Source: Flavobacterium fluviale (GTDB taxonomy: Bacteria > Bacteroidota > Bacteroidia > Flavobacteriales > Flavobacteriaceae). Taken from it: a stretch of DNA of 64,000 bases. The notes under the pieces are model-generated. The model did no database searches. It worked only from the letters and a program-made list of their open reading frames with translations, and was not told the DNA's origin. The stretch is taken from assembly GCF_003312915.1 (NCBI RefSeq), contig NZ_CP030261.1:1302001-1366000 (forward strand), in the 5' to 3' direction. This document shows positions 1 to 7,891 of this stretch, piece by piece. The position numbers were made by a program, and so were the translations under genes. Positions within the stretch are counted from its first letter, which is position 1, and each line of letters begins with the position of its first letter.

Positions 1-65
1 TTTTTTAAAAGCATCAAGTTTTTTACAGATTTGAAGCTTAGAACCAAAAACGTAAATAACCAGTT

Positions 66-200
66 ATGTTAGAAAAGATTTTAAAAAGCAAAGAAACCAA
101 GAAGCTGACCAAAAAAGAGCAGAAAAACATTTTGGGAGGCGAATTTGCAGAAGAACAAAATTGTGATAAAGCTGTTGCTGAAGAATATTATGCTTGCTAA
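66..200 (+). CDS. Double-glycine leader peptide (putative secreted peptide precursor 1)
   Basis: Short 44-residue ORF starting at ATG 66. Its first 25 residues look like a bacteriocin-type leader: MLEKIL, then the charged stretch KKEQKNILGG ending in a Gly-Gly cleavage site. The predicted mature part is about 19 residues, acidic, with two cysteines, one of them the last residue. The peptide at 258 has a related leader (ML.KIL, K.EQK, GG). A C39-peptidase exporter follows downstream on the same strand, and that family cuts exactly such leaders. The activity of the mature peptide (bacteriocin, signal or other) cannot be read from the sequence. No modification enzyme is visible, but the locus could extend left of the window. 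Confidence 0.72.
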   Translation: MLEKILKSKETKKLTKKEQKNILGGEFAEEQNCDKAVAEEYYAC

Positions 201-212
201 TTTGAATATGTA

Positions 213-240
213 GTAACAGAGCTGTAAAAAACTCTGTTAC
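213..240 (+). other. Stem-loop between the two precursor genes
   Basis: GTAACAGAG (213-221) and CTCTGTTAC (232-240) form a perfect 9-bp stem with a 10-base loop. No T-run follows, only TAAAAAAATG, so it is a weak terminator at best. It may be an RNA processing or stability element that sets the ratio of the two peptides. The ACAGAG/CTCTGT core is shared with the terminator at 677-709. Confidence 0.5.
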
Positions 241-257
241 TAAAAAAATGTATTAAT

Positions 258-449
258 ATGTTGAAGAAAATTTTAAATCTTAACGGTGCTCAGAGTATCA
301 ATAAAAATGAGCAGAAAACCATGAGAGGAGGAATTCCGGAGTGTTGGATATATGCCATGGAAGCGGGATGCATTTTAATACCATCAGGCGAAACTTGTCC
401 GCTAAATACGGAATCTGGTATTTGTGATACAAGTCGTCTTTGTTGTTGA
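258..449 (+). CDS. Double-glycine leader peptide, Cys-rich core (precursor 2)
   Basis: A 63-residue peptide with a 25-residue leader that ends in NEQKTMRGG, matching the leader at 66-200 (MLxKIL at the start, K.EQK before the Gly-Gly). Cleavage after GG would release about 38 residues carrying six cysteines, including a terminal CC pair, which suggests disulfide bonds or thioether-type modification. It lies upstream of the peptidase-containing ABC exporter at 763, the expected processing and export partner. The family is not one I can name. The call as an exported peptide rests on the leader and its neighbours; its function (antimicrobial, signalling) is unknown. Confidence 0.8.
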   Translation: MLKKILNLNGAQSINKNEQKTMRGGIPECWIYAMEAGCILIPSGETCPLNTESGICDTSRLCC

Positions 450-676
450 TTTTTAACTTTTTTAAAGTAATACGATATAGCCTTATTTAGAATTTAGTCA
501 TGTTTTTTTTGAATGTATAGGCGCTCGATCGTGGAACATTGAGCATTTTCTCAGTATTGATGATTGGTACTGGGATTCTTAGGAGTTGGCCGTAGTGTTA
601 ATTTTATTTGGTTAGGGTAAACCGCGGCCATGTCCTAAAGAAATTGTGTTACTATAAATATTGTTTAAATACCCAA
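450..676. other. Intergenic region with no clear gene
   Basis: Between the second precursor and the terminator at 677 I find only very short ORFs in all frames, and no further leader with the K.EQK...GG pattern. The composition is a little richer in G+C (around 520-640) than its surroundings. It may be a decayed gene or an untranslated segment; I cannot support either. Confidence 0.3.
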
Positions 677-709
677 ACAGAGAAGATTTATATCTTCTCT
701 GTTTTTTTA
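677..709 (+). terminator. Rho-independent terminator before the exporter gene
   Basis: ACAGAGAAGAT (677-687) pairs perfectly with ATCTTCTCTGT (692-702) around the loop TTAT, followed by T703-T709. It would separate the abundant precursor transcript from the transporter genes, or allow limited read-through into them. Confidence 0.85.
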
Positions 710-762
710 TGGATTAACAAGAATTTTTTTTCCTACTTTAGTCTTGAATAAATCAAAATAAA

Positions 763-2955
763 TTGAAAAAATTCACCCATTATAGACAAGCTGACCATAA
801 AGATTGCGGGCCGACATGTTTAAAAATTATAGCTAAATATTACGGTAAAACAATCAATATCCAAGAGTTGAGAGATTTTAGCGAAACAACTCGGGAAGGA
901 AGTAATTTGCTTTTTTTGAGTGACGCCGCCGAAAAAATTGGATTTAGAACTCTAGGGGTAAAACTTTCTGTACAAAGAATTGAAGAAGCTCCGCTGCCCT
1001 GTATTCTCCACTGGAATAAAGATCACTATGTTGTACTTTACAAAATAAAAAAAGGAAGATATTATATCTCAGATCCTGCTTTTGGACTTTTAAACTACAG
1101 CAAAGAAGAGTTTGTTAAGTTTTGGATAGGAAATAATGCAGATGACTCTACTAAAGAAGGTATTGCGTTACTGATAGAAGCAACCCCTAAATTTTTTCAA
1201 TCTGATTTTGATAAAGAAGAAAATTCAGGTTTAGGATTTAAATTTCTTTTCAAGTATTTATTTCAATACAAATCCTTTCTTATTCAGCTTGCCATTGGAC
1301 TTTTGGCGAGCAGTTTATTGAGTTTAATTTTTCCGTTTTTAACCCAGAGTATAGTCGACGTCGGGATTCAGAATCAGAATATTCATTTTATCTATTTAAT
1401 ACTTTTTGCAATGCTTTTTATTTTTGCAGGAAGAACAGGTTTAGAGCTAATTAGAAGCTGGATTTTACTGCATTTATCAACCAGGATCAATATTTCCTTA
1501 ATTTCAGATTTCTTTATTAAATTAATGAATCTGCCTATTTCCTTTTTTGATGTCCGCATGACCGGAGATATTATGCAGCGAATTAATGACCACCGCCGTA
1601 TCGAAAGAATACTCACCACATCATCTCTCAATGTGTTGTTTTCTGTAATTAATATGTTTGTAATGGGGGCAGTTTTAGCTTATTTCAATCTACAGATATT
1701 CTTAGTTTTCTTTTTAGGAAGCGTGCTTTATTTTGGATGGATAACGATATTTTTAAAAAGAAGGGAAGTTTTAGATTATAAACGTTTTGCAGAAGTTTCA
1801 AACGAGCAAAACAAAGTAATGGAGCTGATCAACGGTATGCAGGAAATAAAACTTCATAATGCCGAAAAACAAAAACGATGGGGCTGGGAATATGTGCAGG
1901 CAAGGCTTTTTAGAGTTTCAATAAAAAGTTTGGTTTTAGAGCAGACTCAGACTATTGGATCTTCGGTAATTAATGAATTAAAGAATATTTTAATTATATT
2001 TTTTTCGGCCAAATTGGTCATTGATGGCTCTATAACGTTAGGAATGATGCTTGCCATAAGTGCCATCGTAGGAAGTTTAAATGGTCCAATTACACAGCTT
2101 ATAGAGTTCGTAAGAGAATTACAAGATGCTAAAATTTCTCTGGCAAGATTATCCGAAATTCATCAAAAAGAAGATGAGCTGCAACAGGAAGTCCATCAAA
2201 GCAATGATGTGCCGCGTGATGTCGATATTGAGATTAAAAATCTATCATACCGATATTTAGGTTCTGATATTCCAGTACTGGATGATTTAAGTTTAATAAT
2301 TCCAGCCAATAAAGTAACAGCAGTTGTCGGCGTCAGCGGAAGCGGCAAAACCACCTTGATGAAACTGCTTCTTAAATTCTATGAACCTGAAAAAGGAGAA
2401 ATTAGTATTGGAAGTGCACAGCTTAAAAACATATCGCAGAAAGCATGGAGATCAAATGTTGGAGCGGTAATGCAGGAAGGATATATCTTTAGCGACACAA
2501 TTGCCAATAATATTGCTTTTGGAGTCGATAAAATTGATAAAGAAAGATTGATTTATGCGGCAGATGTGGCTAATATTAAAGAATATATAAGCGGTCTTCC
2601 TTTAGGATTTAACACCAAAATTGGTGCTGAAGGCTTAGGGATGAGCACAGGACAAAAACAACGTCTGCTTATTGCAAGAGCAGTTTATAAAAACCCGGAA
2701 ATTCTATTTTTTGATGAAGCAACTTCTGCTTTAGATGCCAATAATGAGAAAGAAATTATGAGGAAACTCGATATTTTTTTCAAAAACAAGACAGTAGTTG
2801 TAATAGCGCACCGATTAAGCACTGTTATGAATGCAGATCAGATTGTGGTTTTAGACAAAGGAAAAATCATCGAGATCGGAAGTCATTCAACATTGGTAGA
2901 ACAAAAAGGGAATTACTTTGAATTGGTTAGAAATCAACTGCAATTAGGAAATTAA
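763..2955 (+). CDS. Peptidase-containing ABC transporter (bacteriocin-type exporter)
   Basis: A 730-residue fusion of a C39 cysteine peptidase, an ABC transmembrane domain and an ABC ATPase, the architecture of PCAT/ComA/LanT-type exporters that cut double-glycine leaders and pump the peptide across the inner membrane. Visible: catalytic Cys15 in DCGPTCL, His88 in HWNKDHYVVL and Asp104 (SDP); hydrophobic segments around 170-460; Walker A GVSGSGKTT near 523; signature STGQKQR near 628; Walker B ILFFDEATSAL near 648; H-loop AHRLS. The start is TTG at 763, because an in-frame stop lies at 745 and no ATG comes earlier. The HlyD gene follows after 2 bp. The substrates are presumably the peptides at 66 and 258. 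Confidence 0.95.
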   Translation: MKKFTHYRQADHKDCGPTCLKIIAKYYGKTINIQELRDFSETTREGSNLLFLSDAAEKIGFRTLGVKLSVQRIEEAPLPCILHWNKDHYVVLYKIKKGRYYISDPAFGLLNYSKEEFVKFWIGNNADDSTKEGIALLIEATPKFFQSDFDKEENSGLGFKFLFKYLFQYKSFLIQLAIGLLASSLLSLIFPFLTQSIVDVGIQNQNIHFIYLILFAMLFIFAGRTGLELIRSWILLHLSTRINISLISDFFIKLMNLPISFFDVRMTGDIMQRINDHRRIERILTTSSLNVLFSVINMFVMGAVLAYFNLQIFLVFFLGSVLYFGWITIFLKRREVLDYKRFAEVSNEQNKVMELINGMQEIKLHNAEKQKRWGWEYVQARLFRVSIKSLVLEQTQTIGSSVINELKNILIIFFSAKLVIDGSITLGMMLAISAIVGSLNGPITQLIEFVRELQDAKISLARLSEIHQKEDELQQEVHQSNDVPRDVDIEIKNLSYRYLGSDIPVLDDLSLIIPANKVTAVVGVSGSGKTTLMKLLLKFYEPEKGEISIGSAQLKNISQKAWRSNVGAVMQEGYIFSDTIANNIAFGVDKIDKERLIYAADVANIKEYISGLPLGFNTKIGAEGLGMSTGQKQRLLIARAVYKNPEILFFDEATSALDANNEKEIMRKLDIFFKNKTVVVIAHRLSTVMNADQIVVLDKGKIIEIGSHSTLVEQKGNYFELVRNQLQLGN

Positions 2956-2957
2956 TT

Positions 2958-4247
2958 ATGGCTGAAGATAAATTTGAATTACGAAGCGAAGAAGTTCAGG
3001 ACATTCTGACCAAAGTACCGCACTGGATGATACGATGGGGAACGGTTCTCATCTTTGCTATTATTATAATGTTGTTTTTTGTTTCTTGGTTTGTAAAATA
3101 TCCAGATGTTGTACGAGCCGAAATTGTAATTACAACCAATATTCCGCCAGAGAAAATTGTTTCCAAATCATCTGGACGCATTGAGGCTATTTTGGTAAAA
3201 AATAAGACGGAGATCAAAAAAAACAGTGTACTTGCCATTATAGAAAATACAGCCAATTACAAAGATGTTTTTCTGCTGAAAGATATTGTCGACAGCTATG
3301 ATATTAATAACACGTCAAAGGCATTTCCTTTTGAATTATTGAGAAATAAACAATTAGGAGAAATAGAAAGTTCTTTTGCTGTTTTTCAAAAAGATTATCA
3401 GGCACAGGAATTAAACAAAGATCTGCATCCTTTTCAAGTCGAAAGACGAGCACAGCAGTCTGAAAAGATTCAAATATCAGAAAGATTAGAAATTTTGCAG
3501 CAGCAAAAAGGAATTAACGAAAGAGAATTAGAACTTCAAAAAAATGAAGTTGCCCGTTTCGAAACCTTATTCAATAAAGGAATTATTTCTGCTCAGGAAA
3601 TGGAAATTAAAAAGCTGAGTTTCCTGCAGGCACAGAAGAATTATAGAAGTCTTCTCTCGTCGATTTCTCAACTGAGATCTTCACTAATTGATAATACAAA
3701 ATCAAGCCAGAATTCACAAATAAACAGCACCAAAGAAGAAGTCAATCTTGGAAGAAGTGTTTCGCAGTCCTTTTATCAGTTGAAAAAAGTAATAAGAGAC
3801 TGGGAATTGGCTTATGCCTTAAAATCATCTATCAGCGGGAAAGTTACTTTTTTACAGGTTTGGAATGAAAGTCAGACAATAAACGTTGGCGATAATGTTT
3901 TTTCTATAATTCCAGATGCTGAAAACAGTTTTGTTGGAAAAGTAAAAGCTCCAGCATTAAATTCTGGAAAAATAAAAGTGGGGCAGAAAGTCAATATTCG
4001 TCTGGCAAATTATCCAGACAGAGAATTTGGAGTTTTAAAAGGAGAAATAAAAAACATCTCGTTAGTGCCCGATAAAGATGGAAATCTGCTTCTGGATGTT
4101 GCACTTCCAAACGGCTTAAAAACTTCTTATAATAAGCAGATTATCTTTCAGCAGGAAATGAAAGGAAGTGCCGAAATAATAACAGAAGATTTAAGATTAA
4201 TTGAAAGAATTTTATATCAATTTAAAAGTATATTTGAACAAGTTTAA
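2958..4247 (+). CDS. HlyD-family membrane fusion (adaptor) protein
   Basis: A 429-residue periplasmic adaptor. A short cytoplasmic N-terminus is followed by one membrane segment (about residues 28-48), a biotinyl-lipoyl-like half around 55-95, a long helical coiled-coil region (about 145-250), the second lipoyl half near 290 and a beta-barrel domain at the end. This is the layout of adaptors that link an inner-membrane ABC exporter to an outer-membrane TolC-type channel in type I secretion. It starts 2 bp after the exporter stop codon, so the two are surely co-transcribed. No TolC-like gene is in the window; the channel must be encoded elsewhere. Confidence 0.93.
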   Translation: MAEDKFELRSEEVQDILTKVPHWMIRWGTVLIFAIIIMLFFVSWFVKYPDVVRAEIVITTNIPPEKIVSKSSGRIEAILVKNKTEIKKNSVLAIIENTANYKDVFLLKDIVDSYDINNTSKAFPFELLRNKQLGEIESSFAVFQKDYQAQELNKDLHPFQVERRAQQSEKIQISERLEILQQQKGINERELELQKNEVARFETLFNKGIISAQEMEIKKLSFLQAQKNYRSLLSSISQLRSSLIDNTKSSQNSQINSTKEEVNLGRSVSQSFYQLKKVIRDWELAYALKSSISGKVTFLQVWNESQTINVGDNVFSIIPDAENSFVGKVKAPALNSGKIKVGQKVNIRLANYPDREFGVLKGEIKNISLVPDKDGNLLLDVALPNGLKTSYNKQIIFQQEMKGSAEIITEDLRLIERILYQFKSIFEQV

Positions 4248-4290
4248 AATTAACTCAAAACCCAAAAACAACCTAAAACCACTTTATTAA

Positions 4291-5925
4291 ATGAGAAAAA
4301 CACTACTTATTGCCTTTTTTTTATTATTCCAAATTTCGTTCTCAAAGCCAATGACCGAAACTCAAAAGCTTGCAGCCACTTGTAAAATCTGGGGCTTTTT
4401 GAAGTATTATCACCCGAATGTCGCAGACGGAAGCAAAAACTGGGATGATCAGCTTTTTAAAATTTTGCCAAAAGTAGAAGCAGCAAAAACAGATTTAGAG
4501 TTTTCAAATGTTATAGAAAACTGGATTAATTCTTTGGGTAAAGTAAAAGCTTATAAGGCTGAAATTTCAAATGAAGAAGTTGATTATTTTGACAAAAATT
4601 TTGATCTTTCATGGACGCAAAACACTTCATTGTTTTCAAAGAGTCTATGCGAAAAGCTCAAATTTATCGAGCAGAATAAAATTCAAGGAAAACAATATTA
4701 TGTTGGAGAAGGAATTGAATTTAAGAATGAAGTAGAATACACTGAATTTAATGATAAAGACAAAAGCTTCAGGCTTTTGGCTTTGTTTCGTTTTTGGAAT
4801 TATGTTGAATATTTCTTTCCATACAAATATCAGATGGATCAAAACTGGGATTTGACACTAATTGAATTTTTGCCAAGAACGATCAATCCTATTTCACAAA
4901 ACGATTATTACTTCTCTCTAAAAGAATTTAGTGCCAAATTGAATGATAGTCATGCTTTGTTTGGAGCAAGAAAACTATTTGATGTTTTTGGTTGGAATTT
5001 TGTTCCTTACGATATAAAATTTATTGATAATAAAGCAATTGTTACTGGTTTTAAAAATGAATCCTTGTCCAAAATTAATGATGTAAGAATTGGTGATGTT
5101 ATTACTAAAGTTAAAGGAAAAACAATTGAAGAACTTATAAAAGAGAATCAAAAATATGCTGAAGGTTCAAATTCTGCTGCAATATTAAACAATATAGAGT
5201 GGGCGATTTTTAATGATAGCACAGATAATGGTGAAATCGAATTTGTTAGAAATGGTAAAACAGCAATAAAGACAATTAATTGGTATCCTTATAAAGATCT
5301 AAAAATCAATCATGAAAATAAAAGTGAGAAATATAAATTTTTAGAAAACAATATAGGTTATGCTAATTTGGCTGTATTAACTCCCGATGATGTTCCCGCT
5401 ATGATGGAACAATTTAAAAATTCTACGGCTATTATTTTTGATATTAGAAATTATCCTCAAGGAACTAATTTTGCAATCGCAGAATATTTAAACCCAGAAC
5501 CAAAAAATTTTGTAAAATCGATTGATGCTGATTTAAGTTCGCCAGGACGTTATATTTGGAGAAAAGAAGATACACCATGTGGAAAAATTAATCCAGACTA
5601 TTATAAAGGAAACGTTATTCTTTTAGTGAATGAAAAATCAAAAAGTCATTCAGAATTTACTGCTATGACTTTGAAAGTCGCTCCAAAAGTGACAGTAATT
5701 GGCAGTCAGACTGCGGGAACAGACGGCAGAAATTACAGATTTGAAATCATAAAAGGTCTGTGGGCTTCGTTTACAACTTATGGTGTTTTTTATCCTGATA
5801 AAAAAGAAGTGCAAAGGATAGGAATTGTTCCAGATATTGAAATAAAACCTACTATTTTGGGAATTCAGCAGGGTAGAGATGAGGTTTTGGAAAGAGCGGT
5901 CCTTTTTGCTAAAAATGGAAAATAA
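4291..5925 (+). CDS. Exported S41-family peptidase
   Basis: A 544-residue protein with an N-terminal signal peptide (MRKTLLIAFFLLFQISFSK). It has an N-terminal region typical of Bacteroidetes S41 proteins (KIWGFLKYYHP), a second part starting with RLLALFRFWNYVEYFFPY, a PDZ-like stretch near 250-285 and a C-terminal tail-specific-protease fold. The likely nucleophile is the first Ser of SHSE (about residue 452). At the position where Ctp enzymes carry the Lys of the Ser-Lys dyad this protein reads TAGTDGR, so it probably belongs to a tricorn/S41B-like group. It lies 43 bp after the adaptor gene on the same strand and may share its transcript. A role in peptide maturation or protection is only inference. 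Confidence 0.85.
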   Translation: MRKTLLIAFFLLFQISFSKPMTETQKLAATCKIWGFLKYYHPNVADGSKNWDDQLFKILPKVEAAKTDLEFSNVIENWINSLGKVKAYKAEISNEEVDYFDKNFDLSWTQNTSLFSKSLCEKLKFIEQNKIQGKQYYVGEGIEFKNEVEYTEFNDKDKSFRLLALFRFWNYVEYFFPYKYQMDQNWDLTLIEFLPRTINPISQNDYYFSLKEFSAKLNDSHALFGARKLFDVFGWNFVPYDIKFIDNKAIVTGFKNESLSKINDVRIGDVITKVKGKTIEELIKENQKYAEGSNSAAILNNIEWAIFNDSTDNGEIEFVRNGKTAIKTINWYPYKDLKINHENKSEKYKFLENNIGYANLAVLTPDDVPAMMEQFKNSTAIIFDIRNYPQGTNFAIAEYLNPEPKNFVKSIDADLSSPGRYIWRKEDTPCGKINPDYYKGNVILLVNEKSKSHSEFTAMTLKVAPKVTVIGSQTAGTDGRNYRFEIIKGLWASFTTYGVFYPDKKEVQRIGIVPDIEIKPTILGIQQGRDEVLERAVLFAKNGK

Positions 5926-5938
5926 TAAATATCTAATT

Positions 5939-5976
5939 CTTTGTCAAAGTTTCAAACTTTGACAAAGATTTTTTTT
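5939..5976 (+). terminator. Terminator between convergent genes
   Basis: CTTTGTCAAAGTTT (5939-5952) and AAACTTTGACAAAG (5954-5967) are perfect 14-base arms, followed by T5969-T5976. It ends the peptide-export operon; its T-run overlaps the stop codon of the minus-strand gene at 5975. Confidence 0.9.
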
Positions 5977-6682
5977 ACATCTTTAAATAAAAATCTTTAG
6001 TCAATTCAATATATTCTGGAGTGTAAACGTGTCTGTCGATTTCGATAATTAATTCATCGATTTTAATTTCAGAAACTTCATTACGACTAAAAGCCAATAA
6101 ACTGCGTTTAATTTCAGATTTTGGAGAGCCTTTTACTCTTGTGATTTTTAGGGGATAAAGTTCTGCTTCTTTTGCTAAAGCGATGAATTTTTCTTCTTCT
6201 TTGAAAGGAATAATTATCGCAAGGATTCCATTTTCTGAAAGCAATAAATCGGCAGCTTCTACAATTTCTTCAAAAGGCATTGCGTCTTGAAAACGAGCTA
6301 AATCTCGCTGTTCATTTTCTGTTTTGTAATCTTCAGCATAAAAAGGAGGATTCGAAACAATTAAGTCGTATTCGTCTTCCGGCTCTTCAATAAATTCATC
6401 TAAGCCGGCATGAAAACAAAATAAACGATCTCCCCAAGGAGAACTTTCAAAATTTTCAACTGCTTGTTCGTAAGCATCTTCGTCAATTTCAAGAGCATCG
6501 ATTTGTTGTGCAGGAGTGCGCTGCGCCAGCATCAAAGCTATAATTCCTGTTCCTGCACCAATATCCAAAACACTAAACGGATTGTGGCTTATTGGAGCCC
6601 AAGAACCCAATAAAACACCATCTGTACCAACTTTCATTGCACAACGATCTTGCTTAATTATAAATTGCTTAAATGAAAACAT
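5975..6682 (-). CDS. trmN6: tRNA1(Val) (adenine(37)-N6)-methyltransferase
   Basis: A 235-residue class I SAM-dependent methyltransferase. The N-terminus FKQFIIKQDRCAMKVGTDGVLLGSW is the TrmN6/YfiC hallmark. Motif I is LDIGAGTGIIALMLAQR (about residues 40-56), the acidic SAM-ribose contact is in ALEID, and the adenine-N6 catalytic motif is NPPF (about 111-114). The length matches the family (about 240). The enzyme methylates A37 of tRNA-Val in the cytoplasm. The gene stands alone on the minus strand and converges on the peptide-export operon. Confidence 0.93.
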   Translation of the reverse strand: MFSFKQFIIKQDRCAMKVGTDGVLLGSWAPISHNPFSVLDIGAGTGIIALMLAQRTPAQQIDALEIDEDAYEQAVENFESSPWGDRLFCFHAGLDEFIEEPEDEYDLIVSNPPFYAEDYKTENEQRDLARFQDAMPFEEIVEAADLLLSENGILAIIIPFKEEEKFIALAKEAELYPLKITRVKGSPKSEIKRSLLAFSRNEVSEIKIDELIIEIDRHVYTPEYIELTKDFYLKM

Positions 6683-6689
6683 AAGTAAA

Positions 6690-6775
6690 AAAATCCAATT
6701 TTTTTAAATTCCAAATTCCAATTCTGAAAAGGAAAAAATCAATAAAGAAATTCCAAATTCCAATTGCTAAAGGAA
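6690..6775. repeat. AATTCCAAATTCCAATT-type repeat, left of four-helix-bundle gene
   Basis: The motif AAATTCCAAATTCCAATT occurs twice here (near 6706 and 6749). The complementary motif TTGGAATTT/TTTGGAATT occurs at 7295-7350 on the other side of the gene and again at 15497-15513. It belongs to a dispersed intergenic repeat family. Confidence 0.6.
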
Positions 6776-6825
6776 GTGAGTTTGTGTAATTTGAAATGCA
6801 AAAATAAGATTAAAATCTCAATTTA

Positions 6826-7176
6826 TTATTTTGATGTTTTGGTAATTATTGCAGATAGAATTTTTCTTAATTCTTCTACTTCAAATAATAGAGAATCAGA
6901 AATTATTCTTTGCTCGGGATTTAATTCATGTAATAGACGCAGCCAGAACTTAGATTCTTTGGCTTCTTTTCGGGATATTTTAAGTCTAAATATTAGATCT
7001 TTATCGCCTAATTTTTCGTTCGCTTCTATGTAGTTCGCTCCAACAGAACCAGACGATCTTATTAGTTGTTTGCCATCTTCAATGTTGGATGTTGTTTTGG
7101 ATAAACTTCTAATATATGTTCGACATTCTTTTGCAAACAAAAAAGTCCTCTCTTCTAAATCATAAGGTTTGTTCAT
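6826..7176 (-). CDS. Four-helix-bundle protein (23S rRNA intervening-sequence type)
   Basis: A 116-residue, all-helical protein with the features of the four-helix-bundle/S23 family: YDLEERTFLFAKECR at the start, SSGSVGANYIEANE in the middle and KESKFWLRLL near the end. Founding members are encoded in intervening sequences of 23S rRNA genes, but copies occur widely outside rRNA. The biochemical role is not established; nucleic-acid binding has been suggested. It stands alone, 150-180 bp from its neighbours, and is bracketed by inverted copies of the TTCCAAATTCC repeat, which suggests it arrived as a unit. Confidence 0.88.
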   Translation of the reverse strand: MNKPYDLEERTFLFAKECRTYIRSLSKTTSNIEDGKQLIRSSGSVGANYIEANEKLGDKDLIFRLKISRKEAKESKFWLRLLHELNPEQRIISDSLLFEVEELRKILSAIITKTSK

Positions 7177-7289
7177 AAAATAAAATAAATTTCAATTTTT
7201 AATCTCAATAGCTGGATTTCAAAAATAAGTATTTATTTTTTATAAGTTTTTTCTTTCAAAAAAATATTAAACAATAATTTTTGCAACAA

Positions 7290-7350
7290 TTTATAATTTG
7301 GAATTTTCTTCCGTTTGGAATTTGAAATTTTAAAAAAATTGGAATTTAAA
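7290..7350. repeat. TTTGGAATT-type repeat, right of four-helix-bundle gene
   Basis: Contains AATTTGGAATTTTC, TTTGGAATTTGAAATTT and TTGGAATTTAAA, the reverse complement of the motif at 6690-6775. Together they form an imperfect inverted frame around the gene at 6826-7176. Confidence 0.55.
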
Positions 7351-7351
7351 T

Positions 7352-7876
7352 CTAAAGGTACATCTCCACAAGACCTTCTGGAAGATCCATGATTACTTTT
7401 TTGTTTTCGCGGTCAATCTTTACCAAGAAATGGTCGATCATTGGAACTAGGATTTCCACTTCACCATTTAAAACTTCAAAAAGCGGTTGAGCAGATGAAT
7501 CATTAATAGAAGTTATTTTTCCGAAAACACCTAAACGTTTGTCTTCGATTTCAAAACCAATAACTTCGTGGAAATAGAATTTGTTACCTGTAAGTTTTGG
7601 TAACATGGTTAAAGGAAGATAAATTGCGTTGCCTACTAAAGCATCTGCTTCTTCCTCTGTATTTACATCTTCAAAACGAACTCTAAGAAAATCGTTTTTG
7701 TGTAAAGAACTTGTTTCAATAAAAAAAGGAACCAAGTGTTTGTTGTGTTCAACAAACACTGATTCCAGATTTTCGTATAACTCAGGTTCGTCCGTATCTA
7801 AATAGATTAGGACTTCACCTTTGAAACTAAATTTTTTAGCGATTTTACCTAAATAAAAACATTCTTCTTTACGCAT
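7352..7876 (-). CDS. rimM: Ribosome maturation factor RimM
   Basis: A 174-residue protein with the RimM layout: an N-terminal beta-barrel domain (YLGKIAKKFSFKGEVLIYLDTDEPE, about residues 8-32) and a PRC-barrel-like C-terminal half containing FYFHEVIGFEIEDKRLG and ending in the typical MDLPEGLVEMYL. RimM helps 30S head assembly and binds S19. It lies 15 bp downstream of rpsP on the same strand, the classical rpsP-rimM order, so it is translated from the same message. trmD and rplS, which often follow, are absent here. Confidence 0.95.
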   Translation of the reverse strand: MRKEECFYLGKIAKKFSFKGEVLIYLDTDEPELYENLESVFVEHNKHLVPFFIETSSLHKNDFLRVRFEDVNTEEEADALVGNAIYLPLTMLPKLTGNKFYFHEVIGFEIEDKRLGVFGKITSINDSSAQPLFEVLNGEVEILVPMIDHFLVKIDRENKKVIMDLPEGLVEMYL

Positions 7877-7891
7877 TCTCGCTAAGTAAAA

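Noticed and set aside
450..676. Third, decayed precursor peptide gene
   Set aside because: A stretch reading GKPRPCPKEIVLL exists in one frame, but there is no leader with a Gly-Gly site and no start codon in frame; too little to call.
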